Assembly (NCBI GenBank): GCA_964415885.1
Contig: CAYQCE010000054.1
Coordinates: forward strand, 1 to 23,982
Direction: 5' to 3'
Length of the DNA: 23,982 nucleotides
Source of the DNA: CAYQCE01 sp964415885
Lineage (GTDB): Bacteria > Zixibacteria > MSB-5A5 > JAABVY01 > JAHJOQ01
Shown piece after piece: positions 15,563-23,938 of the stretch. A program made the position numbers and the translations under genes. The first letter of the stretch is position 1. Each line of letters starts with the position of its first letter. The notes under the pieces were generated by a model. That model saw only the letters and a list, made by a program, of their open reading frames with translations. It did no database searches and had not been told where the DNA came from.

Positions 15563-16588
15563 ATGCGTCATACGGTCGATGAAATAGCCTCTCGTATCGG
15601 TGGTACCGTTGCCGGAGATGGGTCAGTGCGCATCGAGGGACTCGCAGCCATAGAGAGCGCGGAGTCCGGTGAGATAGCTTTCGTCGCCAACAGGAAGTAC
15701 CTTCCGCAGTTAGAGACGACGCGAGCTTCGGCGGTAATCGTATCCAAAGACACCGAGCCGGCCGGTCGTCCAGTTCTGATTCTGCACGAGGATCCGTACT
15801 TCGCCTTCATGCAGATCGTTCGGATGTTTCATCCGCCGAAAAGGTACGAGCCCGCTGTGCATGCGACTGCTGTGATCGCGGATGATGCCCAGGTGGATGA
15901 CAGTGCACATATCGGTCCGCATGTAACAATCGAGAGCGGAGCGAAGATAGGGGCTTCCACAGCAATTCTTGCGGGGACATTCATCGGAGAGCTCGCCGAA
16001 ATTGGCGAGGACTGTCTCATCTATCCGAATGTGACTATAAGAGACCGATGCAAGATTGGTGATCGGGTTATAATCCACCCCGGCACCGTAATTGGCGCGG
16101 ACGGATTCGGCTTCGCCTCCAAAGAAGGCGTGCACCACAAAATCGAGCAGGTCGGTATAGTACGCATCGAGGATGATGTCGAGATCGGAGCCAACTGCAC
16201 GATCGATCGAGCAGCGCTCGGCGAGACTGTGATCGGAGCGGGCTCCAAGATCGACAATCTCGTGATGGTTGCGCATAATGTCAAAGTGGGGAAAGGCTGT
16301 ATACTCGTCTCACAGGTTGGCGTGTCCGGATCGACCAGGCTTGGCGACTATGTAATTCTCGCGGGTCAGGTCGGATTGGTCGGGCACATCGAACTCGGTG
16401 ATGGCGTCGTGGTCGGGGCTCAATCCGGTGTCGCAAAGGGTGCCAAAGCGGGAACGACACTCTTCGGGACGCCTGCGCGAGAGATGATGCAACAGAAGCG
16501 AATCGAGGCATGTATCGGAAGACTGCCCGATCTGGTCAAGAGGGTCAGGTCGATCGAGAAGAAGCTGTCCGATTCGAACGAGGATTAG
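15563..16588 (+). CDS. lpxD: UDP-3-O-acylglucosamine N-acyltransferase LpxD
   Basis: LpxD adds the second acyl chain to UDP-3-O-acyl-glucosamine in lipid A synthesis. The 341-residue protein has the N-terminal uridine-binding domain (about 1-95, with ADRIG-like ASRIGG and NRKYLPQL). A left-handed beta-helix of hexapeptide repeats follows (about 100-310), and the catalytic histidine is at 238 in VMVAHNVKVGKG. It ends in a helical tail. It starts five bases after the skp stop, using AGGAGAT inside skp. The expected followers fabZ and lpxA are absent: the next gene is on the opposite strand and overlaps the end by four bases. The presence of lpxD implies that this organism makes lipid A. Confidence 0.96.
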   Translation: MRHTVDEIASRIGGTVAGDGSVRIEGLAAIESAESGEIAFVANRKYLPQLETTRASAVIVSKDTEPAGRPVLILHEDPYFAFMQIVRMFHPPKRYEPAVHATAVIADDAQVDDSAHIGPHVTIESGAKIGASTAILAGTFIGELAEIGEDCLIYPNVTIRDRCKIGDRVIIHPGTVIGADGFGFASKEGVHHKIEQVGIVRIEDDVEIGANCTIDRAALGETVIGAGSKIDNLVMVAHNVKVGKGCILVSQVGVSGSTRLGDYVILAGQVGLVGHIELGDGVVVGAQSGVAKGAKAGTTLFGTPAREMMQQKRIEACIGRLPDLVKRVRSIEKKLSDSNED

Positions 16589-18372
16589 TCGGTTGCGGAT
16601 ATTCTATATCTGATTATTGTCCCGGCATCGCCCACCGCATAGAACGAACCTGCATCAGCACCCCATATTCCATACAGATCGTTGCCGGTGTTGCTCGCGA
16701 GGGCAGTCCAATAATCTCCGTTGAAATATAGAATCGCGCCGTTGCGGCCGACGGCAAACAGCTCGTTCGAAACGTAACCCCATACATCGAGCAGGTCGTT
16801 TGCTGTCAACCTGGCGGCCACGTCCCAGCTCGATCCGTCGTAGCGAACAACATAGCCGCCGACTCCGACCGCTACGATGTTCTTGCTGCTGTACACGCGC
16901 AATCCAAGGTGATAGAAGTCGCTTCGCTCGTAAAGCGTTGACCAGCTTGTTCCATCGTATCTCCGAACCGTGCCGCTTTCACCGGCAATGTAGATGTTGC
17001 CGGAGTTGTCGCCACGGATCGCAGAGATGAACCGGTCGTCGGGTGTCGGGACACGGTTCCACGACATGCCGTTCCAGTGCTGCACTATACCATAGTCACC
17101 GGCTGCCCATATGTCAGAGGTCGATCGTCCCCAGATCGAGACAAAGTTGGCGAGCGTGTCTGTCTCGGTAAACATAGTCTTCCAGTAGTGACCGTCATAC
17201 CTGAGGATTTTGTTCTGGGCAACGGCGTAGACTGCATTATCGTGGGCGGCCCAGATATCCCGAATGGTGTCCTGCGCGCTGTAGAGCATGTTCTGCCAAG
17301 CAGAGAACTGACGGGTTACGAATGTGCCTCGATCGCCTCCGGCGAAAACTCTGTTACCGGTCAGGCCGTCGATAGCGCGAAGACGGTTGCTCACAAGTCG
17401 CGGAAGAACTCGTGTTACCAGATTGCCGTCTTCAACTCTGTAGACAATTCCATTGTCGCCGCAGAAGTAGAATTCGTCGGGGGTAGTCCCGTGTATATCT
17501 CTGAGTTCCTCGACTCCCGGGAACGGGCTTATCCAGCCACTGAGTGTTCTCTGGTAGATTCTCCCTCTTACTGAGGTCACAAACAGGTTTGTTGGGGAAT
17601 TGCCCCAGACAGATGAAAAGCTATTGTCTGTCTCTATGTCATCGGCGAACCATTCGTTGGGAGAGCCGCCATTGTTGATAATGACCTTGCCCTGTTGACC
17701 CACTGCGATCACGGTGTCGGCGATGCCCCAGACTGCAGTGAGCGAACGTGTAGTTATGGTATTCGTCGTATCCCAGGAGGTGCCGTCGTAATGAACGATC
17801 AAACCTTGATCACCGACAGCATAGTAGTAGTCGCTCGAACTTCCCCAGATTCCGAACAGATCTCTGGGAGCGTCAAACTCGACTTCCGACCATTCTGAGC
17901 CGTCATAGTGGATAATAGTGCCGTTTCTGCCAACGGCATAGATATCATTTTCTGATGTTCCAAAGATGGATGTCAGCGTTGCGGATGTCGCCGATTCCAC
18001 TTCTATCCATGACTCACCATCGTAGTGCAGCATCAGACCCGCGTTGCCGCAGACCCATATGTTGTTGTCCGAAGTTCCCCACACAGCGGTCAGGGCAGTT
18101 GACTGGTCCACATCTTCGAGAGTCAAATTGGAGCCGTCGATCGTAACCAACGTACCGAAGTCACCGACGAGGTAAACCGTACCGGATCCCTCCTCAACCC
18201 AGATCGAATTCAGCGGGTTCGACTGAGGCAGCGGCGACTGCCACTCCGGCGTGAGGCTGATCGTCTTGCTGTTAGAGCCGCCGGAGCTAACAGGCTTCTC
18301 CTCGTAGCAGGCTGTGATCAAGAAGAAAGAGAGTGCGAACGCATAAGCTAAGAGTCTGAGTTTTCTTGTCAT
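16585..18372 (-). CDS. Lipoprotein of about 14 beta-propeller-like repeats, function unknown
   Basis: The 595-residue protein has a lipoprotein signal with lipobox LITAC, so the mature chain begins at Cys22. The rest is a run of about 14 repeats of 38-46 residues. The core reads (D/N)xxYAVGxxGxIxHYDGxSW, for example NDIYAVGRNGTIIHYDGSEW and GNIYIAGESGTVRRYDGTSW. Each core is followed by a linker containing a IWG-type turn. This pattern resembles the propeller repeats of Ycf48-like and WD-type surface proteins; 14 units would suit two seven-bladed propellers. No enzymatic motif is visible. It has its own strong promoter. It overlaps lpxD tail to tail but is not functionally linked to it. Similar lipoproteins occur in myxobacteria and FCB genomes without known role. 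Confidence 0.85.
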   Translation of the reverse strand: MTRKLRLLAYAFALSFFLITACYEEKPVSSGGSNSKTISLTPEWQSPLPQSNPLNSIWVEEGSGTVYLVGDFGTLVTIDGSNLTLEDVDQSTALTAVWGTSDNNIWVCGNAGLMLHYDGESWIEVESATSATLTSIFGTSENDIYAVGRNGTIIHYDGSEWSEVEFDAPRDLFGIWGSSSDYYYAVGDQGLIVHYDGTSWDTTNTITTRSLTAVWGIADTVIAVGQQGKVIINNGGSPNEWFADDIETDNSFSSVWGNSPTNLFVTSVRGRIYQRTLSGWISPFPGVEELRDIHGTTPDEFYFCGDNGIVYRVEDGNLVTRVLPRLVSNRLRAIDGLTGNRVFAGGDRGTFVTRQFSAWQNMLYSAQDTIRDIWAAHDNAVYAVAQNKILRYDGHYWKTMFTETDTLANFVSIWGRSTSDIWAAGDYGIVQHWNGMSWNRVPTPDDRFISAIRGDNSGNIYIAGESGTVRRYDGTSWSTLYERSDFYHLGLRVYSSKNIVAVGVGGYVVRYDGSSWDVAARLTANDLLDVWGYVSNELFAVGRNGAILYFNGDYWTALASNTGNDLYGIWGADAGSFYAVGDAGTIIRYRISATD

Positions 18373-18419
18373 CGACCGTTCCCTGGCGAAGTTGGATTGT
18401 ATCCCAAGTGCTCACATGA

Positions 18420-18431
18420 AATTGTACAATT
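18420..18431. promoter_or_regulatory. Palindrome AATTGTACAATT, possible operator
   Basis: A perfect 12-bp palindrome lies about 16-27 bases after the predicted start of the lipoprotein transcript. A repressor bound there could block a promoter that is otherwise near consensus. No candidate regulator is adjacent. Confidence 0.35.
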
Positions 18432-18452
18432 GCATGTCTATGTTGTTCGGGG

Positions 18453-18481
18453 AATATATCGGCGAGCCACGACCCTGTCAA
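18453..18481 (-). promoter_or_regulatory. Consensus sigma-70 promoter of the repeat lipoprotein
   Basis: On the minus strand a perfect TTGACA (18481-18476) is followed after exactly 17 bases by TATATT (18458-18453). The predicted start is near 18446, giving a leader of about 74 bases that holds a palindrome. Confidence 0.75.
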
Positions 18482-18540
18482 ACTTAAATTGGAGATCGTT
18501 GCAGGAGCCCGAGGTGGCTGAAACAAGTCGAATCGAGCAG

Positions 18541-20142
18541 CTATTTCACGAGCAGCATTTTTCTGGTCGCGCTGAAATCGTCGGCCAGTATGCGGTAGAA
18601 GTATATCCCGGATGGCGCCTCTGTTCCGTTGGGCAGGTTTCCGTCCCATGCCAAGGTGTTTGCGCCGGCCGGGTACTCCGAGTCTGCCAAAGTCGCTATG
18701 TTCTGTCCCAGTATGTTGTAGATCGAGAGATTTACGGTCGCGACACGCGGAAGCTCAAACGCTATCGTTGTGGCCGTGTTAAACGGGTTCGGGTAGTTCT
18801 GATGAACCACGAATTTGTCCGGCCGGATACTCGGTGATTGGGATGGATCAGAGTATAGATCGCCAATGATGATCTTGCGAGGGTACGGTTCGAGATATAT
18901 CTCCGGAAGAACCGGGGTGCCGTCGACACAGATGGATACGCAATTCCCGGCGGAACCGAGTCCAGCGGCCTCGCTTGTATAGCCATCGTTGATGTAAACT
19001 GGAGTAAGGCCGAGGGCTTCATCCGAGTAGATGCCTCTTCCACATATGACATTCCCGGCATAACGAAAATCAATGACCGATCCATTCTCCAATTCGCATC
19101 CGTCCAGTGTGACGCCGTTGCCATATACGAGTGACCACTCGGTGCTGCGGATGACGTCATCCGAATTCCGATCTCTGGCGAATGGACTTTCTCCGCCACT
19201 GTTCCAGTCGGGATAGCTGAGAGAACCGGAGCCGGACGCCTTCAGCCAGTATCCGCTGCCCGGCTGCATTTGGTCGAGCGAATTGAATGAGTCAAAGCCG
19301 GCCACCCAGTCGAGCCCCTCAATCTCGAAAGCCCGCACGGCTTCGATCTGTCCGAGTACGCCGCTTAACGCTGTCTCGACGGCGAGCGGAAAATCCGGCC
19401 AGTAGGAGACTATGTTCCAGCCGCTCTTGATCGGGATGTAATCGCTCTCATCCGGTTTGAAGCCACAGAGTAATACCTGCGTGCTTTCAGCGGTCTTGAT
19501 CCAGTAGCCGTGGTGGTAATCCACGCTGTCGAGTGTCGAGTAGTCGGGCAATTCCGGGTCGTACACGAGCGCGTCGCCGTCGAAGGTGTACACGTATTGC
19601 ACGATTTCCGGTTCGGCGAAAAGTGAGAGGAAGTCGTCGATTGATCCGGTGTAGTCTGTGTTCCATGAGACAAGGCTCCAGCCGGGATCGAGGTCCAGCG
19701 TATCGCACGTTATAGGCGGTGTTGTCTCCACGCTGAATTCGCACACCTCGATTTTGTCCCCGAAGCCGGTCCAGTACACTTCGGGCGTGGCAGCAATCTC
19801 GGTATCGTTTATCTTGAATGAAATGCGGTCGCCCGGATTGGCACCCTCGTCAACATCGGGCGTCCATGAGTCATCGCGGTATACTGCCAGAAAACCGAAT
19901 CCGCCGTCAGTCCGGACTATGTACTTGCCGCAATATACACCATCCGGGTCGAAAGCTTTGACAGTGTCTCCGGGAGTGAGTGGGGCACCGTCGAGAGATG
20001 GTACGTGGCAATAGACATTCATCCACTGCGTTGTCGGAATCACGTCATCATTCAGCGAATCCGGCATAGCCGATCCCGCCGACAGGAACATCAGAATGAC
20101 GGTTAGCGGTATCAATTCGAGTCTCTTGAGGGTGCTCGACAT
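18541..20142 (-). CDS. Secreted modular protein with C-terminal sorting domain
   Basis: The 533-residue protein has a signal peptide (about 1-28). It contains two copies of one beta-rich module (about 31-137 and 326-428), each opening DDVI-(P/R)-(T/S)T-(Q/E)W. Between them are two shorter repeats that start GWSLVSW (154) and GWNIVSYW (241) and end in a GYW motif. Residues 441-533 form a typical sorting domain: HQNYPNPFN, IYNILGQ, LAWDGNLPNG, SGIYFYRI and the terminal TRKMLLVK. Such tails direct type IX secretion in Bacteroidota, and related FlgD-like tails occur in other FCB phyla. No enzymatic site is seen. AAGGAAA lies about six bases before the ATG. It is separated from the lipoprotein gene by 168 bases with its own promoter. 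Confidence 0.88.
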   Translation of the reverse strand: MSSTLKRLELIPLTVILMFLSAGSAMPDSLNDDVIPTTQWMNVYCHVPSLDGAPLTPGDTVKAFDPDGVYCGKYIVRTDGGFGFLAVYRDDSWTPDVDEGANPGDRISFKINDTEIAATPEVYWTGFGDKIEVCEFSVETTPPITCDTLDLDPGWSLVSWNTDYTGSIDDFLSLFAEPEIVQYVYTFDGDALVYDPELPDYSTLDSVDYHHGYWIKTAESTQVLLCGFKPDESDYIPIKSGWNIVSYWPDFPLAVETALSGVLGQIEAVRAFEIEGLDWVAGFDSFNSLDQMQPGSGYWLKASGSGSLSYPDWNSGGESPFARDRNSDDVIRSTEWSLVYGNGVTLDGCELENGSVIDFRYAGNVICGRGIYSDEALGLTPVYINDGYTSEAAGLGSAGNCVSICVDGTPVLPEIYLEPYPRKIIIGDLYSDPSQSPSIRPDKFVVHQNYPNPFNTATTIAFELPRVATVNLSIYNILGQNIATLADSEYPAGANTLAWDGNLPNGTEAPSGIYFYRILADDFSATRKMLLVK

Positions 20143-20332
20143 ATCTATTTCCTTTCACGTGTTGTCGTGATTGGGTGGCGAGGATTGGCGGTGTTCGTCC
20201 ACAGCCTTTTTACTTGACATCGGAAGATTTGCGGGGTTGCTTTATCTCGAATGACTGCAAAGATTTAGGTTGTTTTGGTCGTTTATTGTAAAGAACTGAT
20301 TTCACGCACATAGAAATGATGCGGAGGAGTAT

Positions 20333-20692
20333 ATGGAAGCACCTATGAACACCAGGGGCACATGGACATGGCTCCTTCAGAGGATAACCGGTATCTTCCT
20401 CGTGGTCTTTCTCTTCACGCACATGAATGTCAATCATTTGACACTCGGCGATCGACTTCTCGACTTCACACTCGTGAATGAGCGGCTCTCGGGTTCTCTC
20501 GGATGGAAGATATTCTATATCTTCTTCGTGCCGAGCGCCACGTTTCACGCGGTCAACGGCATCTGGGGGATAATCGCAGACTACCGTCCGACCACCGGCG
20601 TTCGCTACGTTACGTTGGGCTTTCTGGCCTTAATCGGCCTTGCTCTGACGTTCTTCGGCGCAGACACACTCATCCATCTGTTTCACGCTTAG
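20333..20692 (+). CDS. sdhD: Succinate dehydrogenase/fumarate reductase membrane anchor (SdhD-like)
   Basis: This small integral membrane subunit helps to anchor the catalytic dimer and bind quinone and heme. The 119-residue protein has three predicted helices (about 14-32, 61-83, 91-113), with LLQRITG and FTHMNVNHL in the first and FHAVNGIWG in the second. The pattern resembles the anchor subunit (SdhD) more than the cytochrome b556 subunit, which follows it. The gene order is therefore D-C-A-B, and the C/D labels are judgement. GGAGGAG at 20323-20329 is a strong ribosome site for the ATG at 20333. I see no clear promoter in the 190 bases upstream. Confidence 0.85.
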   Translation: MEAPMNTRGTWTWLLQRITGIFLVVFLFTHMNVNHLTLGDRLLDFTLVNERLSGSLGWKIFYIFFVPSATFHAVNGIWGIIADYRPTTGVRYVTLGFLALIGLALTFFGADTLIHLFHA

Positions 20693-20702
20693 GAGATTGT
20701 AG

Positions 20703-21098
20703 ATGCGAGACAAACGGAACATAGTCAGTAATCTCATAAATGAAACCCGGCTGAATCCCAATGTCGGGACATGGTCATATGTATTTCACCGGATCACGGG
20801 AATCGGTCTGGCCGTATACCTCGTCATGCACACGTGGGTGCTCAGTTCGGCGCGGTCCGGACCGGACGCATTCACAGATCGAATGATGTCGGTACAAAAT
20901 CCGCTCTTTCACTTCCTCGAGCTGTTCTTGAGCGTTGCCGTGTTTTACCACATGCTGAACGGCATTCGTATCACGGTTGCGGATTTCTTTTCGTGGACAC
21001 GGATACACAAGCCGATGTTCTGGATCGTTGTTGTGCTGTTCGTCGCGGTAATGGCATGGAATGTTATAGCCGCCTGGCCGAAGATGTTTGGACATTAA
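20703..21098 (+). CDS. sdhC: Succinate dehydrogenase cytochrome b556 subunit
   Basis: This is the second membrane subunit of complex II. The 131-residue protein contains the SdhC signature WSYVFHRITG (about 24-33), a first helix with VMHTW (His43), a second helix with FYHMLNGIR and a third near the C-terminus. The histidines are candidates for heme b ligands. AGGAG at 20691-20695, overlapping the stop of the previous gene, lies seven bases before the ATG. The next gene starts ten bases after its stop. Length and helix number match the family. Confidence 0.92.
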   Translation: MRDKRNIVSNLINETRLNPNVGTWSYVFHRITGIGLAVYLVMHTWVLSSARSGPDAFTDRMMSVQNPLFHFLELFLSVAVFYHMLNGIRITVADFFSWTRIHKPMFWIVVVLFVAVMAWNVIAAWPKMFGH

Positions 21099-21108
21099 GG
21101 AGTCGCCG

Positions 21109-22803
21109 ATGATAAAGCATGATTTCGTAGTTGTCGGCGGCGGCCTTGCTGGTCTCGCCGCTGCTATAGAGGCTCGCAAGAAGGGGATGGATGTCGCTCT
21201 GCTGTCGAAAATTCATCCGGTTCGTTCACATTCCGGCGCCGCACAGGGTGGGATAAACGCCGCGCTGGGAAATGCGGCCGAGGATGACACACCGGAGCGT
21301 CATGCGTACGACACGGTCAAGGGATCTGACTTTCTCGCGGATCAGGATGCGGTCAAGCTGATGTGTGACATTGCTCCGGAGACTATTATCGAGATGGAGC
21401 ACATGGGTTGTCCGTTCTCGCGGACTGAGGACGGTAAGATCGCGCAACGGCCGTTCGGAGGTGCCGGATTTCCACGTACCTGCTACGGCGCCGACAGGAC
21501 CGGAATGTATCTCCTTCACACGCTCTGGGAGCAGTCGGTTAAGTACGAGGTTAAGACCTACGTGGAGTTCTTCGTAACCAGGCTCATCGTTGAGAACGGT
21601 CAATGTCATGGCGTTGTGGCGTTCAATCTCCAGACCGGGGAGTTCGTCCCGATTGCAGCGAAGGCAACGATGTTTGCGACCGGTGGCTCGGGCCGAATCT
21701 ACTCTGCGAATACGACGAACGCGCATACATCGACCGGTCTCGGGGTAGCGATGGCATACTGGGCCGGAGTACCGATCAAGGATTTCGAGTTCATTCAGTT
21801 CCATCCCACCGGCCTGTATCCATCCTCGATACTCATGACCGAGGGGTGTCGCGGCGAGGGCGGATACCTGACGAACAATAGGGGCGAGAGGTTCATGAAG
21901 AACTACGTCTCTGAGAAAGTTATGGAGCTCGCCCCGAGAGATATTGTGGCACGGTCGATGCAGACCGAGATTCTCGAGGGGAGAGGCTTCGAGGATGCGT
22001 ACCTGCATCTCGACCTGAGGCATCTCGGTGAAGATCGTATCAACGATCGCCTGCCGGGGATAAGGCAGCTCTCGATCAACTTCGCGGGGGTTGACCCTGT
22101 CCATGATCCGATTCCGGTGAGACCGTCTCAGCACTACACGATGGGCGGAATCGATACGAACGAGAAGACCGAAACCGACATAACCGGATTCTACGCCGCC
22201 GGAGAGTGCGCGTGTGCGTCGGTGCACGGATCGAACCGTCTCGGCGGAAACTCACTGCTCGAAACGGTCGTGTTTGGCAAAATCGGCGGTGGGGTCGTTG
22301 CGGATTTCCTGAAAGACGCTCCCGCCCCGAAGGATGAGTTCCTCAACGAGGGAATCAAATCCGAAGAGAGCCGCTACAAGCAGATGACGAAGAGTTCGGG
22401 TACCGAGAATCCGTACACGATTAAGGATGAGCTCGCCGATCTGCTGGTGGAGAAGGTCGGCATCTTCCGCAACAAGACCGATATGCAGGCGGCTTGCGAC
22501 AAAATCCGTGAGCTGAAAGAACGGTTCCTTAATCATATGCCGATCAAGGACAACCAGACTTTCAACTACGATTTCCTCTGGGTGACAGAGATACAGGGCA
22601 ACCTCGACGCCGCGCAGATGGTGGCCGAGGGTGCTCTCATCCGCGAGGAGAGTCGCGGAGCGCATTTCCGCACAGATTTCTCGAAACGTGAGGATGATGA
22701 GTGGCTAAAACATACGATATACAAGTATACTTCCGATGGCCCTGAGATCAGCTATAAGGAGGTCAAGCTGGGCCAGTTTGAACCCGAGGAAAGGAAGTAC
22801 TGA
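21109..22803 (+). CDS. sdhA: Succinate dehydrogenase/fumarate reductase flavoprotein subunit
   Basis: The catalytic subunit carries covalent FAD and interconverts succinate and fumarate. The 564-residue protein has GGGLAGLAAA (10-19) for FAD binding. It has RSHSGAAQGGIN with His41 as the likely FAD-linked histidine, and the substrate loop HPTGLYPS. RPSQHYTMGG and HGSNRLGGNSLLE lie in the FAD/active-site region, and the helical C-terminal domain follows. All expected catalytic segments are present. AAGGAG at 21097-21102 places the start at ATG 21109; a TTG at 21088 lies inside sdhC and is unlikely. It forms an operon with sdhD, sdhC and sdhB. Sequence alone does not settle whether the enzyme runs as dehydrogenase or fumarate reductase. 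Confidence 0.97.
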   Translation: MIKHDFVVVGGGLAGLAAAIEARKKGMDVALLSKIHPVRSHSGAAQGGINAALGNAAEDDTPERHAYDTVKGSDFLADQDAVKLMCDIAPETIIEMEHMGCPFSRTEDGKIAQRPFGGAGFPRTCYGADRTGMYLLHTLWEQSVKYEVKTYVEFFVTRLIVENGQCHGVVAFNLQTGEFVPIAAKATMFATGGSGRIYSANTTNAHTSTGLGVAMAYWAGVPIKDFEFIQFHPTGLYPSSILMTEGCRGEGGYLTNNRGERFMKNYVSEKVMELAPRDIVARSMQTEILEGRGFEDAYLHLDLRHLGEDRINDRLPGIRQLSINFAGVDPVHDPIPVRPSQHYTMGGIDTNEKTETDITGFYAAGECACASVHGSNRLGGNSLLETVVFGKIGGGVVADFLKDAPAPKDEFLNEGIKSEESRYKQMTKSSGTENPYTIKDELADLLVEKVGIFRNKTDMQAACDKIRELKERFLNHMPIKDNQTFNYDFLWVTEIQGNLDAAQMVAEGALIREESRGAHFRTDFSKREDDEWLKHTIYKYTSDGPEISYKEVKLGQFEPEERKY

Positions 22804-22804
22804 T

Positions 22805-23536
22805 ATGATATATAAGGTGTTCAGATTCGATCCGGATAAAGATCAGATGCCGTACTTCCAGGATTTCGAAGTCCCGGACATCAAGGGAATGACCGTTCTG
22901 GAGGGGCTGTACTGGATACTCGAAAACAAGGACCCATCGCTGGCCTTTCGATCGTCCTGTCGTGCAGGAGTGTGCGGAAGCTGCGCGATGCATATAAATG
23001 GTAAATACCGTCTCGCGTGTGAGACAAACACAGAACTTCTAAGCGGCAAAGTGGTACGGATACGGCCGCTGGCGCATTCTAAGATTATGCGCGACCTAGT
23101 GGTTGATCTGACTCCGTTCTTCAAGAATATGGAGCTGATAAAGCCGTACCTGATTCCGATGGATGAGCCGCCTGAGAAGGAGTATATTCAGAGTCCGAAG
23201 GAGCGGGCAAAACTGCTCGTCAAGACGGACTGCATTCTCTGTGGCGCGTGCTTCGCGTCGTGTCCTGTCGTTTCGACCGATGAGAATTACCTCGGGCCGG
23301 CCGCGCTCTTGAAGGCTCTCCGTTTCGTGGATGATTCCCGTGACGGTGCCTATTACGAACGTCTGGCGTTCGCCGCCACCGACTGGGGCGTCTACCGCTG
23401 CCACACGATCTTCAACTGCCAGCAGGTTTGCCCGAAGGACCTCGATCCGGCGGGCGCTATCGGCAAACTGAAAATGAAGGCTATCTGGGCGAAGCTGACC
23501 GGCAGACTCCCGAAGATGGAGAAGAAGTCGGCGTAA
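22805..23536 (+). CDS. sdhB: Succinate dehydrogenase/fumarate reductase iron-sulfur subunit
   Basis: The iron-sulfur subunit passes electrons from FAD to the quinone site. The 243-residue protein has the 2Fe-2S ligands Cys52, Cys57, Cys60 and Cys72 (SCRAGVCGSC and AC). The 4Fe-4S ligands are Cys143, 146 and 149 (CILCGAC), with Cys153 in CPV. The 3Fe-4S ligands are Cys199, 205 and 209 in CHTIFNCQQVCPKDLDP, where the third-cluster cysteine context is typical. The ATG lies one base after the sdhA stop, with GAGGAAAGGAAG upstream. It is the last gene of the operon. No clear T-rich terminator follows, only the hairpin series described separately. Confidence 0.97.
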   Translation: MIYKVFRFDPDKDQMPYFQDFEVPDIKGMTVLEGLYWILENKDPSLAFRSSCRAGVCGSCAMHINGKYRLACETNTELLSGKVVRIRPLAHSKIMRDLVVDLTPFFKNMELIKPYLIPMDEPPEKEYIQSPKERAKLLVKTDCILCGACFASCPVVSTDENYLGPAALLKALRFVDDSRDGAYYERLAFAATDWGVYRCHTIFNCQQVCPKDLDPAGAIGKLKMKAIWAKLTGRLPKMEKKSA

Positions 23537-23938
23537 GTTGCAGGTCAAAGCTCTCGCGGTTTCGACATATTGCAGGTCACACCTGCTTCCGGCGGTCGAG
23601 ATCTGCAAGAACATGGCAACGTCGGTATCGATCGATTAGCCGACTATGACGATATCCGGAAAGAGTTCCCGCTTGTACAGGCTGCCCACTTAAGAGACTG
23701 AATGCTACCGCGATCCTTGTCTGATGCTGTAGCAGATGAAGGCATCTGCCATGCACACAATCTTCACGCTGTGCGACAACACTGCGTTCAGGAACGGATT
23801 CCTGACCGCGCCGTACCTGCCCACTGCAACCAAGCGTCGTCGGGAACCCCTTCCCGACGAAATCCGACAATTGCGTTCGGTCTGGACGGGGAAAGAAACC
23901 CGGGTTTGAAACCCGGGCCACGCTGTCCGGGTGGGAAG
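23537..23938. repeat. Intergenic hairpin series after sdhB
   Basis: There is no credible gene here. Four hairpins with unrelated stems recur at 52-60 base intervals. GCAGATG/CATCTGC (23732-23749, loop AAGG) comes first. TCAGGAA/TTCCTGA (23788-23805, loop CGGA) is second. CGTCGGGAA/TTCCCGACG (23838-23859, loop CCCC) is third. CCCGGGTTT/AAACCCGGG (23899-23917, one-base loop) is last. A smaller GCAGGT/ACCTGC lies at 23572-23586, and TTGCAGGTCA occurs twice (23538 and 23570). The minus-strand frame through the region looks like a by-product. Confidence 0.7.
23890..23917 (-). terminator. Terminator-like hairpin of the minus-strand gene at the window edge
   Basis: Reading the minus strand from the stop at 23939, CCCGGGTTT-C-AAACCCGGG is followed by TTTCTTT. 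The stem is strong and the T tract imperfect. It may also be a dispersed intergenic palindrome. Confidence 0.45.

Noticed and set aside
20214..20242. TTGACA before the sdh operon as its promoter
   Set aside because: At 17 bases the -10 position reads TTGCTT; the better TTTATC is 21 bases away. It is not convincing enough to annotate.
21226..22227. 333-codon minus-strand frame
   Set aside because: Shadow of sdhA in a high-GC region; no domain recognised.
23577..23921. 114-codon minus-strand frame after sdhB
   Set aside because: It is made of the hairpin elements, has an implausible composition and shows no recognisable domain; probably repeat-derived.
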